A stretch of 64,000 nt of DNA, from assembly GCF_024753255.1 (NCBI RefSeq), contig NZ_JANUHA010000001.1:1-64000 (forward strand), read 5' to 3'. This document shows positions 34,801-42,385 of the stretch, piece after piece. The DNA comes from Massilia agri (GTDB lineage Bacteria; Pseudomonadota; Gammaproteobacteria; Burkholderiales; Burkholderiaceae_D). The notes beneath the pieces were generated by a model. The model made no database searches and was not told where the DNA came from. It saw only the letters and a list, made by a program, of their open reading frames with translations. The first letter of the stretch is position 1, and every line of letters begins with the position of its first letter. The translations under genes and the position numbers were made by a program.

Positions 34801-35373
34801 CTAGGCGTTCTCGAAGATGCAGGCGACATAGGCCTGCACCAGCATTCCCATGCGATCGGTATTGCCGATCTGTCCGGGGAAGCGCCCGGAGGTTTGCGCC
34901 GCGCAGCCGTCTTCGCGCTCGCGAACGCGCGCGATGCAGGCGCTCTCGGACAGGCCGTACTTGTTGCGTGCGCAGGATTTTTCCAGCCGGCCGGAGAGCG
35001 AATGCAGCAGGGTCGCATCCACGCCGGATGCGGAAATCGCCGCGTTGGCGAGGGCCAGGCCCGGGTCCATGTCGGGTTTGTTCTCCTCTTCTTCCCGCAT
35101 CACCAGCACGGTCACCTGCTCCTCCGGCCTGGCCGCCTGCCCGCGCTCGATCAGCACCTTGAGGATCAGGACCAGCACGACCAGCAGCAGCACCTTGAAC
35201 AGCCAGCCCAGGCGCAGGCCCCGCCCTTCCACGGCAGGCGCGACGGGTCGAGGCCCTTGCGGGGGGCCGTTGACGAACTTCGCGTAACAGATGCCGCAGT
35301 TCGGGCATTGCCAGTCGGGGTTGCTCGCATCAAGCGGCCGCACGTGGCTGCATTTCGGGCATATCACTGCCAT
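34801..35373 (-). CDS. Zinc-ribbon membrane protein of unknown function
   Basis: The 190-residue product starts with a zinc ribbon (ICPKCSHVRP and WQCPNCGICYAKF: two CxxC pairs, the second with an extra Cys). One membrane helix follows (LGWLFKVLLLVVLVLILKVL), then a helical C-terminal domain with three more cysteines. The ribbon would be cytoplasmic and the C-terminal domain periplasmic. Similar zinc-ribbon anchors are found in many betaproteobacterial membrane proteins. Function unknown. Confidence 0.75.
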   Translation of the reverse strand: MAVICPKCSHVRPLDASNPDWQCPNCGICYAKFVNGPPQGPRPVAPAVEGRGLRLGWLFKVLLLVVLVLILKVLIERGQAARPEEQVTVLVMREEEENKPDMDPGLALANAAISASGVDATLLHSLSGRLEKSCARNKYGLSESACIARVREREDGCAAQTSGRFPGQIGNTDRMGMLVQAYVACIFENA

Positions 35374-35745
35374 GGCATCGTTCTCTTCAGGAAAGCGAGG
35401 AGTGTAGCCCTTGTGACCCGCCAGAAAACACGTCAATTGTCACTGTGGCGGAGATGCGGGACACGTCACGCGCCTGTTATGAATGCGGGGTAGCCTTGGC
35501 TGACGAGGAAGCGATTGGAGCACACCATGCGTGCAGATGGCGACAAACGTCCGCGTCCCACGGCAAGCGGACGGCAGCGGCGCGGGCACGGACGCTCGAC
35601 ACGTGCCGGGCACATCCTTAACACGAACTTAACGCGTTGTGCGCTAGGCTCCGCAGTGCGGCAATCCGGCCGCGCCATCCAGAGCCCGGCCTTGCCTACC
35701 CTCGAGCACCTTCATACCGGCGGACTATCGGTCCAGCACTACCTG

Positions 35746-36126
35746 ATGCTGGAAGGTGTCGCACGCCGGCTCGCGCGCAAGTATCCGCCCGACTGGCTGG
35801 AGCGCCACTGGGGCCTACTCTACGCCGGCACGCTGGCGGCCACCTTCCTGCTCGCGGCCCTGCTGGCCCTGGCGTGGGCGCCGTGGTGGAGCGTGCTGGT
35901 GCCCCTGTTCGGGCCGACCCTGGTGCTGGTGGCCCTGCCGCGCCTGCTGTTCGGCCGCACGCCCGGCCATCCGCGCTGGGCCCACCGGCTGGCGGTCCTG
36001 GACAGCCACGATGCCGCGCTGGTGCGTTCCCTGCTGGGGGTCGAGGGCAGTACGCCGCTCAGCGGCGAGCGCTTCTTCGCCATCTGGCGCCGCGCCCGCT
36101 GCCTGGCCGAATACCGCCGCGCCTAG
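35746..36126 (+). CDS. Small two-helix membrane protein, hypothetical
   Basis: About 126 residues from the ATG at 35746. Two hydrophobic segments (LLYAGTLAATFLLAALLALA and WSVLVPLFGPTLVLVALPRL) are followed by a basic cytoplasmic tail. The frame is open from 35515, and ATG 35527 has a GGAG upstream. However, residues before MLEGVARRLARKY look non-coding, so the start is uncertain. It ends 29 bp before the response regulator of the eptA operon and may be its first gene. Confidence 0.5.
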   Translation: MLEGVARRLARKYPPDWLERHWGLLYAGTLAATFLLAALLALAWAPWWSVLVPLFGPTLVLVALPRLLFGRTPGHPRWAHRLAVLDSHDAALVRSLLGVEGSTPLSGERFFAIWRRARCLAEYRRA

Positions 36127-36155
36127 CCGGCGCACAGCTACACTACAATAGATTC

Positions 36156-36857
36156 ATGCGCATCCTCATCGTCGAAGACCATCCCGATATCCTGGCCAAC
36201 CTCTACGGCTTCCTGGAACCGAAGGGCCACCAGCTCGATTCCGCCCGCAACGGCTACGGCGGCCTGGCGCTCGCGTCCGAGCACGAGTACGACGTCGTCG
36301 TCCTCGACATCGGACTGCCGGGCCTGAACGGCCTGGAACTGTGCCAGAAGCTGCGCGAGGAACTCGGCAAGTCGACCCCGGTGCTGATGCTGACCGCGCG
36401 CGACAGCCTGACCGACAAGGTCGCGGGCTTCGACAGCGGCGCCGACGACTACCTCGTCAAGCCCTTCTCGCTGGTGGAGCTCGAGGTGCGCCTGAAAGCC
36501 CTGGTGCGCCGCTCCAGTGCCGCCCACGCGGTGCACGCGACCATGCGCTTCGGCGAGTTGAGCTACGACCCCGACACCCAGGAAGCGTCGCGCGCCGGCG
36601 TGCCCGTGACGCTCACCCGCACCGGCTACACCCTGCTGCGCGCCCTCCTGGGCACGGCCCCGCGCATCGTCACGCGCGAGACGCTCGAGCAGGCCGTCTG
36701 GGGCGACGACCGCCCCGACAGCGATGCCCTGCGCACGCACATCCACGCGCTGCGCCAGGCCATCGACAAGCCCTTCGCCACGCCGATGCTGCAGACCGTC
36801 GCCGGGGTCGGCTACAAGCTCGTCAACCCCGACAGCAAGCCCGATGCGGCCGGCTGA
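36156..36857 (+). CDS. OmpR-family response regulator of the eptA operon
   Basis: The 233-residue protein has a receiver domain (ILIVEDHPDILANLYGFLEP, phospho-acceptor D51 in VVLDIGLPGLNG, K in YLVKPFSLVEL) and a winged-helix output domain (VTLTRTGYTLLRALLGTAPR, DALRTHIHALRQAID). It is most like the PmrA/QseB/ColR group. It overlaps its kinase gene by 14 bp, and eptA follows, so it likely controls lipid A modification. The stimulus is not readable from sequence. Confidence 0.9.
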   Translation: MRILIVEDHPDILANLYGFLEPKGHQLDSARNGYGGLALASEHEYDVVVLDIGLPGLNGLELCQKLREELGKSTPVLMLTARDSLTDKVAGFDSGADDYLVKPFSLVELEVRLKALVRRSSAAHAVHATMRFGELSYDPDTQEASRAGVPVTLTRTGYTLLRALLGTAPRIVTRETLEQAVWGDDRPDSDALRTHIHALRQAIDKPFATPMLQTVAGVGYKLVNPDSKPDAAG

Positions 36858-38064
36858 CTCGCTGCGCCGGCGCATCGTCGTCGCCTTTCTCCTGTTCGGG
36901 ATCGGCGCCTCGGTCTTCTTCGCGATCGTCGCCGCGCTGGCGGTCGAAGGCATCGAGGTGCAGCTGGTCGACAAGCGGCTGGAAGCCGCCGTGGCCTGGG
37001 CCGCGCCGCGCCAGGCCGCCGGCCTGGACGTCGACATGCCGGCCGGCCTGCGCTTCCACCGCGGCGACACCATCCCCGCCCCGCTGCGCGGCCTGGAAGA
37101 CGGCGTGCACAAGGTCGACGTCGGCACGGTGCGCCTGCACGTGCTGGCCGGCCACGACGCCAGGGGCAACTGGGTGCTGGTCGACCACGAGAGCGACTAC
37201 GACAAGATCGAGGTCGTGGTGTACTCGATGTTCGCCGCGGTCTTCCTCGGCTTCGTCCTGCTGGCCGTCCTGCTCGGCGGCTTCCTCGGCGCCCGCGTGG
37301 TGGCGCCGATCCGCGAGCTGGCGGCCTCGGTCGGCATGGACACCGCGCCGCCCACCCTCACCGGCCGCGCCGACGAGCTGGGCGTGCTGGCGCGCGCCCT
37401 GGAGGCCCATACCAGCGCCATGCGCGCGGTGCTCGACCGCGAGCGCTATTTCACGGGTGACGTCAGCCACGAGCTGCGCAGCCCCCTGACCGTGATCATG
37501 GGCGCGGCCGAGATCCTGATGCAGGAAGCCGCGCCCGGCGTGCGCGCCCCGGCCGAACGCATCTACCGCGCCGCGCACGAGGCGGCGGAATGCGTCACCG
37601 TCTTGCTGCTGCTGGCGCGCGCGCCCGAACTCGGCTCCCAGCCGCTGGTGGCGATCGGCCAGGTGGCCGGGGACGAGGTCGAGAAATACCGCCCGCTGGT
37701 GGCCGGCAAGCCAGTCAGCCTGCGTTTCGTCGACGGGCCGGCGCTGGGCATCCGCGCGCCGCGCGAACTGTGCGCGGCGGCCATCGGCAACCTGGTGCGC
37801 AACGCCTGCCAGTACACCGACGAGGGCGAGGTCAGGGTTTCGGTGCTGCAGGGGAAAGTCGTGGTCGAGGACACCGGCCCCGGCCTGCCGCCCGCCGTGG
37901 TGGCGACCCTGGGAAGCGGCGGCAGCCCGTCCAGCGGCTCCGGCGGCACCGGGCTGGGCCTGGCGCTGGCGCGGCGGATCTGCGATTTCCTCGGGGCCGG
38001 ATTCGACTATGCGCCGCGCGAAGGTGGCGGCAGCCGCTTCACCATCAGCTTTACACGGCCTTAA
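36844..38064 (+). CDS. Sensor histidine kinase of the eptA operon
   Basis: The 406-residue kinase has two membrane helices (about 10-32 and 124-148) around a periplasmic sensor of some 90 residues. The latter ends in an acidic stretch (DHESDYDKIE) that could bind metal or cationic peptides. H209 in DVSHELRSPLTVIMG is the phospho-acceptor. The ATPase domain has AAIGNLVRNACQYTDEGEV and a G box, GGTGLGLALARRICD. It is translationally coupled to the upstream regulator. The set is comparable to PmrAB or ColRS. Confidence 0.9.
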   Translation: MRPADSLRRRIVVAFLLFGIGASVFFAIVAALAVEGIEVQLVDKRLEAAVAWAAPRQAAGLDVDMPAGLRFHRGDTIPAPLRGLEDGVHKVDVGTVRLHVLAGHDARGNWVLVDHESDYDKIEVVVYSMFAAVFLGFVLLAVLLGGFLGARVVAPIRELAASVGMDTAPPTLTGRADELGVLARALEAHTSAMRAVLDRERYFTGDVSHELRSPLTVIMGAAEILMQEAAPGVRAPAERIYRAAHEAAECVTVLLLLARAPELGSQPLVAIGQVAGDEVEKYRPLVAGKPVSLRFVDGPALGIRAPRELCAAAIGNLVRNACQYTDEGEVRVSVLQGKVVVEDTGPGLPPAVVATLGSGGSPSSGSGGTGLGLALARRICDFLGAGFDYAPREGGGSRFTISFTRP

Positions 38065-38142
38065 CATCCCGCTGACAAGCTACTCACAAGCGCTTCGCTA
38101 TCGTTCCACTCACGCTGCCACTCATGGCCGCGCGCATTCGAC

Positions 38143-39801
38143 GTGGAACACATGCACACCGCACTCCCCCGCTCTACCGGCGCCATCAGCGCCAACACCC
38201 TCGTCCTGGCCGTCGCCCTGCTGCTGGCCAGCGCCGCCAACCTGAACTTCTGGTCCACCCTCGTGCACGCGGTCGGCGGCATCACGCCCGGCCACCTGCC
38301 GCTGCTGCTGGGCTGCTTCGCGATCGTCGCCCTGCTCTTTCATGGCCTGCTGACGCTGGCGAGCTTCCGCTTCGTGGCCAAGCCGGTGCTGATCCTCATG
38401 ATCCTGGTCGCGTCAAGCGTTGCCTGGTTCGTCAACGAATACGGCATCGTGATCGACAAGGCCGTCATCCAGAGCATGTTCGAGACCGACAGCCGCGAGG
38501 CGGCCGAGCTGCTGAACTGGCGCCTGCTGCTGTTCGTGCTGCTCACCGGCGGACTGCCCTCGATGCTGGTGGCGCGCGCGCGGGTCGACTTTCCAGGCGG
38601 CGTGCGCGGCCTGCTGCGGCGCGTCGGCATCAGCGCCGGCTCCCTGGCGCTGGCCGCCCTGATCCTGGTGATGCTGTTCAAGAGCCTGGCGCCGGTGGTG
38701 CGCGAGCACCGCGAACTGCGCTTCCTCCTCACCCCGACCAACGCCTTCCAGGCCCTGAACGGCTACCTGCGCAATCGCTGGAGCGCGCCGGTGGCGATCG
38801 CGCCGATCGGACGCGACGCGGTCAAGGGCAAGCACTGGACCGGCACGCAGCGCCGCACCGTCAGCGTGATCGTGGTCGGCGAGACCGCGCGCGCCGACAA
38901 CTTCTCGCTCAACGGCTACGCGCGCGAGACCAATCCGCGCCTGGCGCGCGAACAGGGCCTGATCAACTTCACCCACGTGCAGTCCTGCGGCACCGCCACC
39001 GCGGTGTCGGTGCCCTGCCTGTTCTCGGGCCTCGGGCGCGAACACTACGACGACGCCAGGGCGCGCCGCCAGGAAGGCTTGCTGGACGTGCTCTCGCATG
39101 CGGGCTTCCGCGTGATCTGGCGCGACAACAACTCCGGCTGCAAGGGCGCCTGCGACCGTGTCGAGACCGTCGACCTGGCCAGCCCCGCGAGCGGCAACCG
39201 CCACTGCATGGACGATGAATGCTACGACGAGGGCCTGCTGGAGGGCTTGCCGGAACTGATCAGGAGCGCCGACCGCGACCTGGTCATCGTCCTGCACCAG
39301 AAAGGCAGCCATGGACCAGCCTATGCGAAGCGCTATCCGGCCGGCTTCGGCCGCTTCGGTCCCGTGTGCGCGAGCAGCGAGTTCGAACAGTGCAGCCGCG
39401 AATCCATCGTGGCCGCCTACGACAACACCATCCTCTATACCGACCACGTGCTGGCCCAGGCCATCGACCTGCTGCGCACCGCCGCGCGCGAGGACGGGGT
39501 CGACGCCTCGATGCTCTACTTCTCCGACCATGGCGAATCGCTCGGCGAGGGCAATATGTACCTGCACGGCGCGCCGTGGATGATCGCGCCGCAGCAGCAG
39601 ACCCACGTGCCGATGATGCTGTGGATGTCGGAGGGTTTCCAAGAGCGCTTCGGCTTCGACCAAGCCTGCCTGCGTGCCCGCCGCGACCAGGCGCTCTCGC
39701 ACGACAACGTCTTCCACTCCGTGCTCGGCATGCTGGACGTCGACACCGCCGTGCGCAATCCCAAGCTCGACATCTTCCACGCCTGCGTGCGCAATGGTTG
39801 A
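38143..39801 (+). CDS. eptA: Phosphoethanolamine-lipid A transferase (EptA family)
   Basis: The 552-residue inner-membrane enzyme adds phosphoethanolamine to lipid A phosphates, which lowers polymyxin binding. Five N-terminal helices precede a periplasmic sulfatase-fold domain. That domain has VIVVGETARADNFSLNGY (metal-binding Glu), the catalytic Thr in QSCGTATAVSVPCLFSGL, cysteine pairs (SGCKGACDRV, HCMDDECYD) and YFSDHGESLGEGNMYLHGAP with Asp/His ligands. It starts with GTG 38143; an ATG three codons on is possible. The two-component genes upstream and PAP2 gene downstream form one operon. Confidence 0.93.
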   Translation: MEHMHTALPRSTGAISANTLVLAVALLLASAANLNFWSTLVHAVGGITPGHLPLLLGCFAIVALLFHGLLTLASFRFVAKPVLILMILVASSVAWFVNEYGIVIDKAVIQSMFETDSREAAELLNWRLLLFVLLTGGLPSMLVARARVDFPGGVRGLLRRVGISAGSLALAALILVMLFKSLAPVVREHRELRFLLTPTNAFQALNGYLRNRWSAPVAIAPIGRDAVKGKHWTGTQRRTVSVIVVGETARADNFSLNGYARETNPRLAREQGLINFTHVQSCGTATAVSVPCLFSGLGREHYDDARARRQEGLLDVLSHAGFRVIWRDNNSGCKGACDRVETVDLASPASGNRHCMDDECYDEGLLEGLPELIRSADRDLVIVLHQKGSHGPAYAKRYPAGFGRFGPVCASSEFEQCSRESIVAAYDNTILYTDHVLAQAIDLLRTAAREDGVDASMLYFSDHGESLGEGNMYLHGAPWMIAPQQQTHVPMMLWMSEGFQERFGFDQACLRARRDQALSHDNVFHSVLGMLDVDTAVRNPKLDIFHACVRNG

Positions 39802-40585
39802 GGAGAGCGCGCGGCAGTCCTCCGCTACTCTACTGGACACCCGCACGGCCGCGTGGATGGCCGCCTGGCTCGGACTGGCCGCCATGGCGATCTTCGCGCT
39901 GGGACGCTGGCTTGATGCCGACCTGTGGCTGGCCGACATGTTCTACGACCGTGCGCTGGGAGGCTTTCCCTGGCGTGAGTCCTGGCTGACGGTGACTTTC
40001 AGCCACCAGATCGCGAAGGGTGCGCTGACCCTGTTCGCGCTGGCGCTGATCGGGGCGGCGCTGTTCGACGCGGCCTGGCCGCAGCCGCTCCTCGATGCGC
40101 CGCTGGCGCGGCTGCGCCTGCGGGTGCTGGCCTGGTCGGCGCTGCTGGTCCCTGCGTCGATCAGCCTGATCAAGCAGGGCAGCGACGCCCACTGTCCCTG
40201 GGACCTGGCGCGCTACGGCGGCAGCGCGCCCTATGTGCGCCTGTTCGAGGCCTTGCCTGAGGGCGTCCTGCCGGGGCACTGCTTCCCGGGCGGACATGCG
40301 TCGAGCGCCCTGTGGCTGGTGGCGCTGGCGGTCCTGTGGCTGCCGGGACGGCCACGCACGGCCTGGCGCGCGGGCGGCGCCGGCCTGGGGTGTGGACTCT
40401 TGCTGGGCTGGATGCAGCAGATGCGCGGCGCCCACTTCCTCAGCCATACCCTGTGGTCGGCCTGGATCGCCTGCGCCCTCGTGCTGTCGATCGTCGTGCT
40501 GCTGCAGGCGCGCGCGGCGCGCCTGGCGCCTAGCGGTGAAACACCCCTTCCCGCTCCGGCTGGTACTCGATCCCGCGCACCGTGA
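39794..40585 (+). CDS. PAP2-family membrane phosphatase
   Basis: The 263-residue polytopic protein has the three PAP2 phosphatase motifs: KQGSDAHCPWDL, the CFPGGHASS variant of PSGH, and RGAHFLSHTLWS with the catalytic His. Membrane helices surround them. It overlaps eptA by 8 bp, so it is coupled and probably acts on lipid A or on undecaprenyl/lipid phosphates freed by EptA. Its last 56 bp overlap the 3' end of rnk on the other strand; the terminal Pro/Ala-rich residues are therefore constrained by both genes. Confidence 0.87.
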   Translation: MVEESARQSSATLLDTRTAAWMAAWLGLAAMAIFALGRWLDADLWLADMFYDRALGGFPWRESWLTVTFSHQIAKGALTLFALALIGAALFDAAWPQPLLDAPLARLRLRVLAWSALLVPASISLIKQGSDAHCPWDLARYGGSAPYVRLFEALPEGVLPGHCFPGGHASSALWLVALAVLWLPGRPRTAWRAGGAGLGCGLLLGWMQQMRGAHFLSHTLWSAWIACALVLSIVVLLQARAARLAPSGETPLPAPAGTRSRAP

Positions 40586-40937
40586 GCTCGAACATGGCGC
40601 CGTCGGGGCGCTGCCAGCTGATGGTGTCGCCGGTCTTCAGGCCGAGCAGCGCGGTGCCGACCGGGGTCAGGATCGACAGCTGGTCGGGGTCGCCGTGCAT
40701 GTCCTTCGGATAGGTCAGGGTCATGGCGACTTCCTCGTCCGCCCCGTCGAAGGAAAAGCGCACGCGCGAGTTCATGGTGACGACGTCAGGCGGCATTTCC
40801 CAGGGCTCGGCCAACGCGGCGCGCCCGAGCTCATCCAGCAGCGCGTCGCGCGCGGCGGCCTGGGTCGCCGGCAGGGAATCCAGCATGCGGTCGAGGCGGT
40901 CCATATCCAGCCACGACACGAGGATCGATGGTTTCAT
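40530..40937 (-). CDS. rnk: Regulator of nucleoside diphosphate kinase (Rnk, GreA/GreB-like)
   Basis: This 135-residue protein has an N-terminal coiled coil (DMDRLDRMLDSLPATQAAAR) and a C-terminal GreA-like FKBP fold (QLSILTPVGTALLGLKTGDT, IEYQPEREG). Rnk proteins bind RNA polymerase in the secondary channel. ATG 40937 has AAGGAG upstream; a GTG two codons earlier is possible. The gene converges on and overlaps the PAP2 gene by 56 bp, and seems to have a roughly 300-nt leader. Confidence 0.9.
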   Translation of the reverse strand: MKPSILVSWLDMDRLDRMLDSLPATQAAARDALLDELGRAALAEPWEMPPDVVTMNSRVRFSFDGADEEVAMTLTYPKDMHGDPDQLSILTPVGTALLGLKTGDTISWQRPDGAMFELTVRGIEYQPEREGVFHR

Positions 40938-41258
40938 TCTCACTCCTTTGGTTTGCCCGATTCAATCGGGCGAAGACATGGTGGCCGTCACGCGGGACGG
41001 CGGCTTGGGGCGATGGAGAAGGCTCGGGAGGACGACAAGCGGCGTGCGGCTGTCCTACCGAGCCCGGACGAGCCAGGCGAGGTTTCGGGACGACAGCTGC
41101 ACTGCGCGCGCACAGGCGGCGCAGTCACGCTCGACGGACGCGGCGAAGCCCCTGCCTTGGTGGCAAGTCAGGCGATGCAGCGATGCGAGACGTGATGGTG
41201 GAAACATGGTGATGTTGTGGCCGGCGCCGATGCCGGATCAGGACCAGTATAGCCTGCT
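40938..41258 (-). other. 321-bp gap: probable long rnk leader with a start-proximal hairpin
   Basis: I see no convincing gene here. On the minus strand a good sigma70 promoter lies at the far end. Just before the rnk Shine-Dalgarno (40954-40971) is a perfect hairpin with arms CCCGATT and AATCGGG. The GC-rich middle has many possible pairings. A 5' leader or separate small RNA are both possible; no known riboswitch signature was recognised. Confidence 0.45.
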
Positions 41259-41273
41259 CTACGCAGACGTCAA
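41246..41273 (-). promoter_or_regulatory. Sigma70-type promoter reading toward rnk
   Basis: On the minus strand, TTGACG (41268-41273) and TATACT (41246-41251) are 16 bp apart. Both boxes are close to consensus. A transcript would start near 41239 and run about 300 nt before the rnk ATG. The -35 box lies in the last codons of the upstream membrane-protein gene. Confidence 0.55.
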
Positions 41274-42197
41274 CCTCGACCGCAGGCAAACCGCGAAGGG
41301 CACCAGGAAGGGGTACAGGCCCCAGACCGCGCGCCCGTCCACGCGCACGCACAGCGCCGCATACAGGGGTGGCAGGGCCATCAGGAACAGCAGGCTCGCC
41401 AGCGGCCGCATCGCGCGCGGCGCGCTGCGCCAGCCCCAGATCGCGAGCGGCACGACGAGGACGGCGCTGCCGGCGATCGACAGCAGCGAGCGCACGTCGC
41501 GCAGCGCATGCTGGACGGTCCACCAGTTCGGCTCCCAGGTATAGCCCGGCAGGCCGGTGATCAGGACCCAGCGCAGCGCCACGATCCAGGCGCCGGCCGC
41601 GGCCAGGCAGGCCAGGCCCGGCAGGATGGCGATGCGGCGCATGGCCACCAGCCAGACCAGCAGCAGGATGTTCTCCTCGCGCACGGCGGTGCCGACCAGG
41701 CCGGCCGCGGCCGCCAGCCAGGGCTGGCCGGACAGCACGGCGAACACGAAGGCGGCCCGTGCGCAGACCGAGCCCGGGTCGACCAGCAGGTAGGGCGCGT
41801 ACCAGAAAGTCGGCAGCGAGACGATCATCAGGAGGCCCGCCGCGATGGCACGCCGCTGATCGAGCCCTGCGCGCAGCACGGCGGCCGACATCAGGCAGGC
41901 GCCCGCGGTGACGAGTATCCAGTTGAGCGCGGCGAAGCCGTTGCGCAGGTCGCCGGGGATGATGGCGGCGATGGCCGGCACCAGCACGCGGTAAGGGAAA
42001 GGCGCCACCAGCTGGCTTGCGTCGATTTCGCCGCGCAGGTAGCGGGCGGTGTCGTAATAGGCCTGCGAATCCGCCACCGTGCCGCCCCAGCGCCAGGCCA
42101 TCAGTGCCAGGGCCAGCAGGGCGAAGGCGGCGATGAGCAGCGGCCAGCGGATGGGCTGGCTGGCTTGTGGGACTGAACGTAGAGGGAATGCGGGCAT
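41259..42197 (-). CDS. Polytopic membrane protein, hypothetical
   Basis: The 312-residue protein has about eight hydrophobic helices, for example PLLIAAFALLALALMAWRWG and LLSIAGSAVLVVPLAIWGW. The N-terminal periplasmic loop AYYDTARYLRGEIDASQLVA resembles the start of GT-C-like membrane proteins such as DUF2029 members, and PYRVLVPAIAAIIP is also typical of these. No catalytic Asp-Asp/Glu pair stands out, so I give no activity. It is bordered by a hairpin repeat upstream. Confidence 0.72.
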   Translation of the reverse strand: MPAFPLRSVPQASQPIRWPLLIAAFALLALALMAWRWGGTVADSQAYYDTARYLRGEIDASQLVAPFPYRVLVPAIAAIIPGDLRNGFAALNWILVTAGACLMSAAVLRAGLDQRRAIAAGLLMIVSLPTFWYAPYLLVDPGSVCARAAFVFAVLSGQPWLAAAAGLVGTAVREENILLLVWLVAMRRIAILPGLACLAAAGAWIVALRWVLITGLPGYTWEPNWWTVQHALRDVRSLLSIAGSAVLVVPLAIWGWRSAPRAMRPLASLLFLMALPPLYAALCVRVDGRAVWGLYPFLVPFAVCLRSRLTSA

Positions 42198-42263
42198 TGC
42201 AGGCGGCAGGGTGGAAACGGCGTGATCATAACATCACGCCCGGCCCGCACATGTCACGATTTT

Positions 42264-42385
42264 GTAGGGTGGACCGGGGCGCGCAGCCGGCTCCGCCGTC
42301 CGCGCGTTCAAACCGAGCGTGAACATCACGCGCCGTATCCATTCACGGGAGTTGAACGCGCGGACGGGGAACCCGTCCACCCTAC
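42264..42385. repeat. Dispersed paired-hairpin element, copy 4
   Basis: The right unit has stem GGACGGG-gaa-CCCGTCC. The left unit (GTAGGGTGGACCGGGG onward) carries a longer imperfect stem. CGCGCGTTCAA motifs face inward. The right end provides the TAG stop (42382-42384) of the molybdenum-subunit gene on the minus strand. It lies between that gene's end and the start of the next gene on the same strand, so it could end the aldehyde oxidoreductase message. Confidence 0.85.

Noticed and set aside
40928-41212. Small plus-strand gene upstream of rnk
   Set aside because: Composition is random-like, there is no family signal, and it overlaps the probable rnk leader and start.
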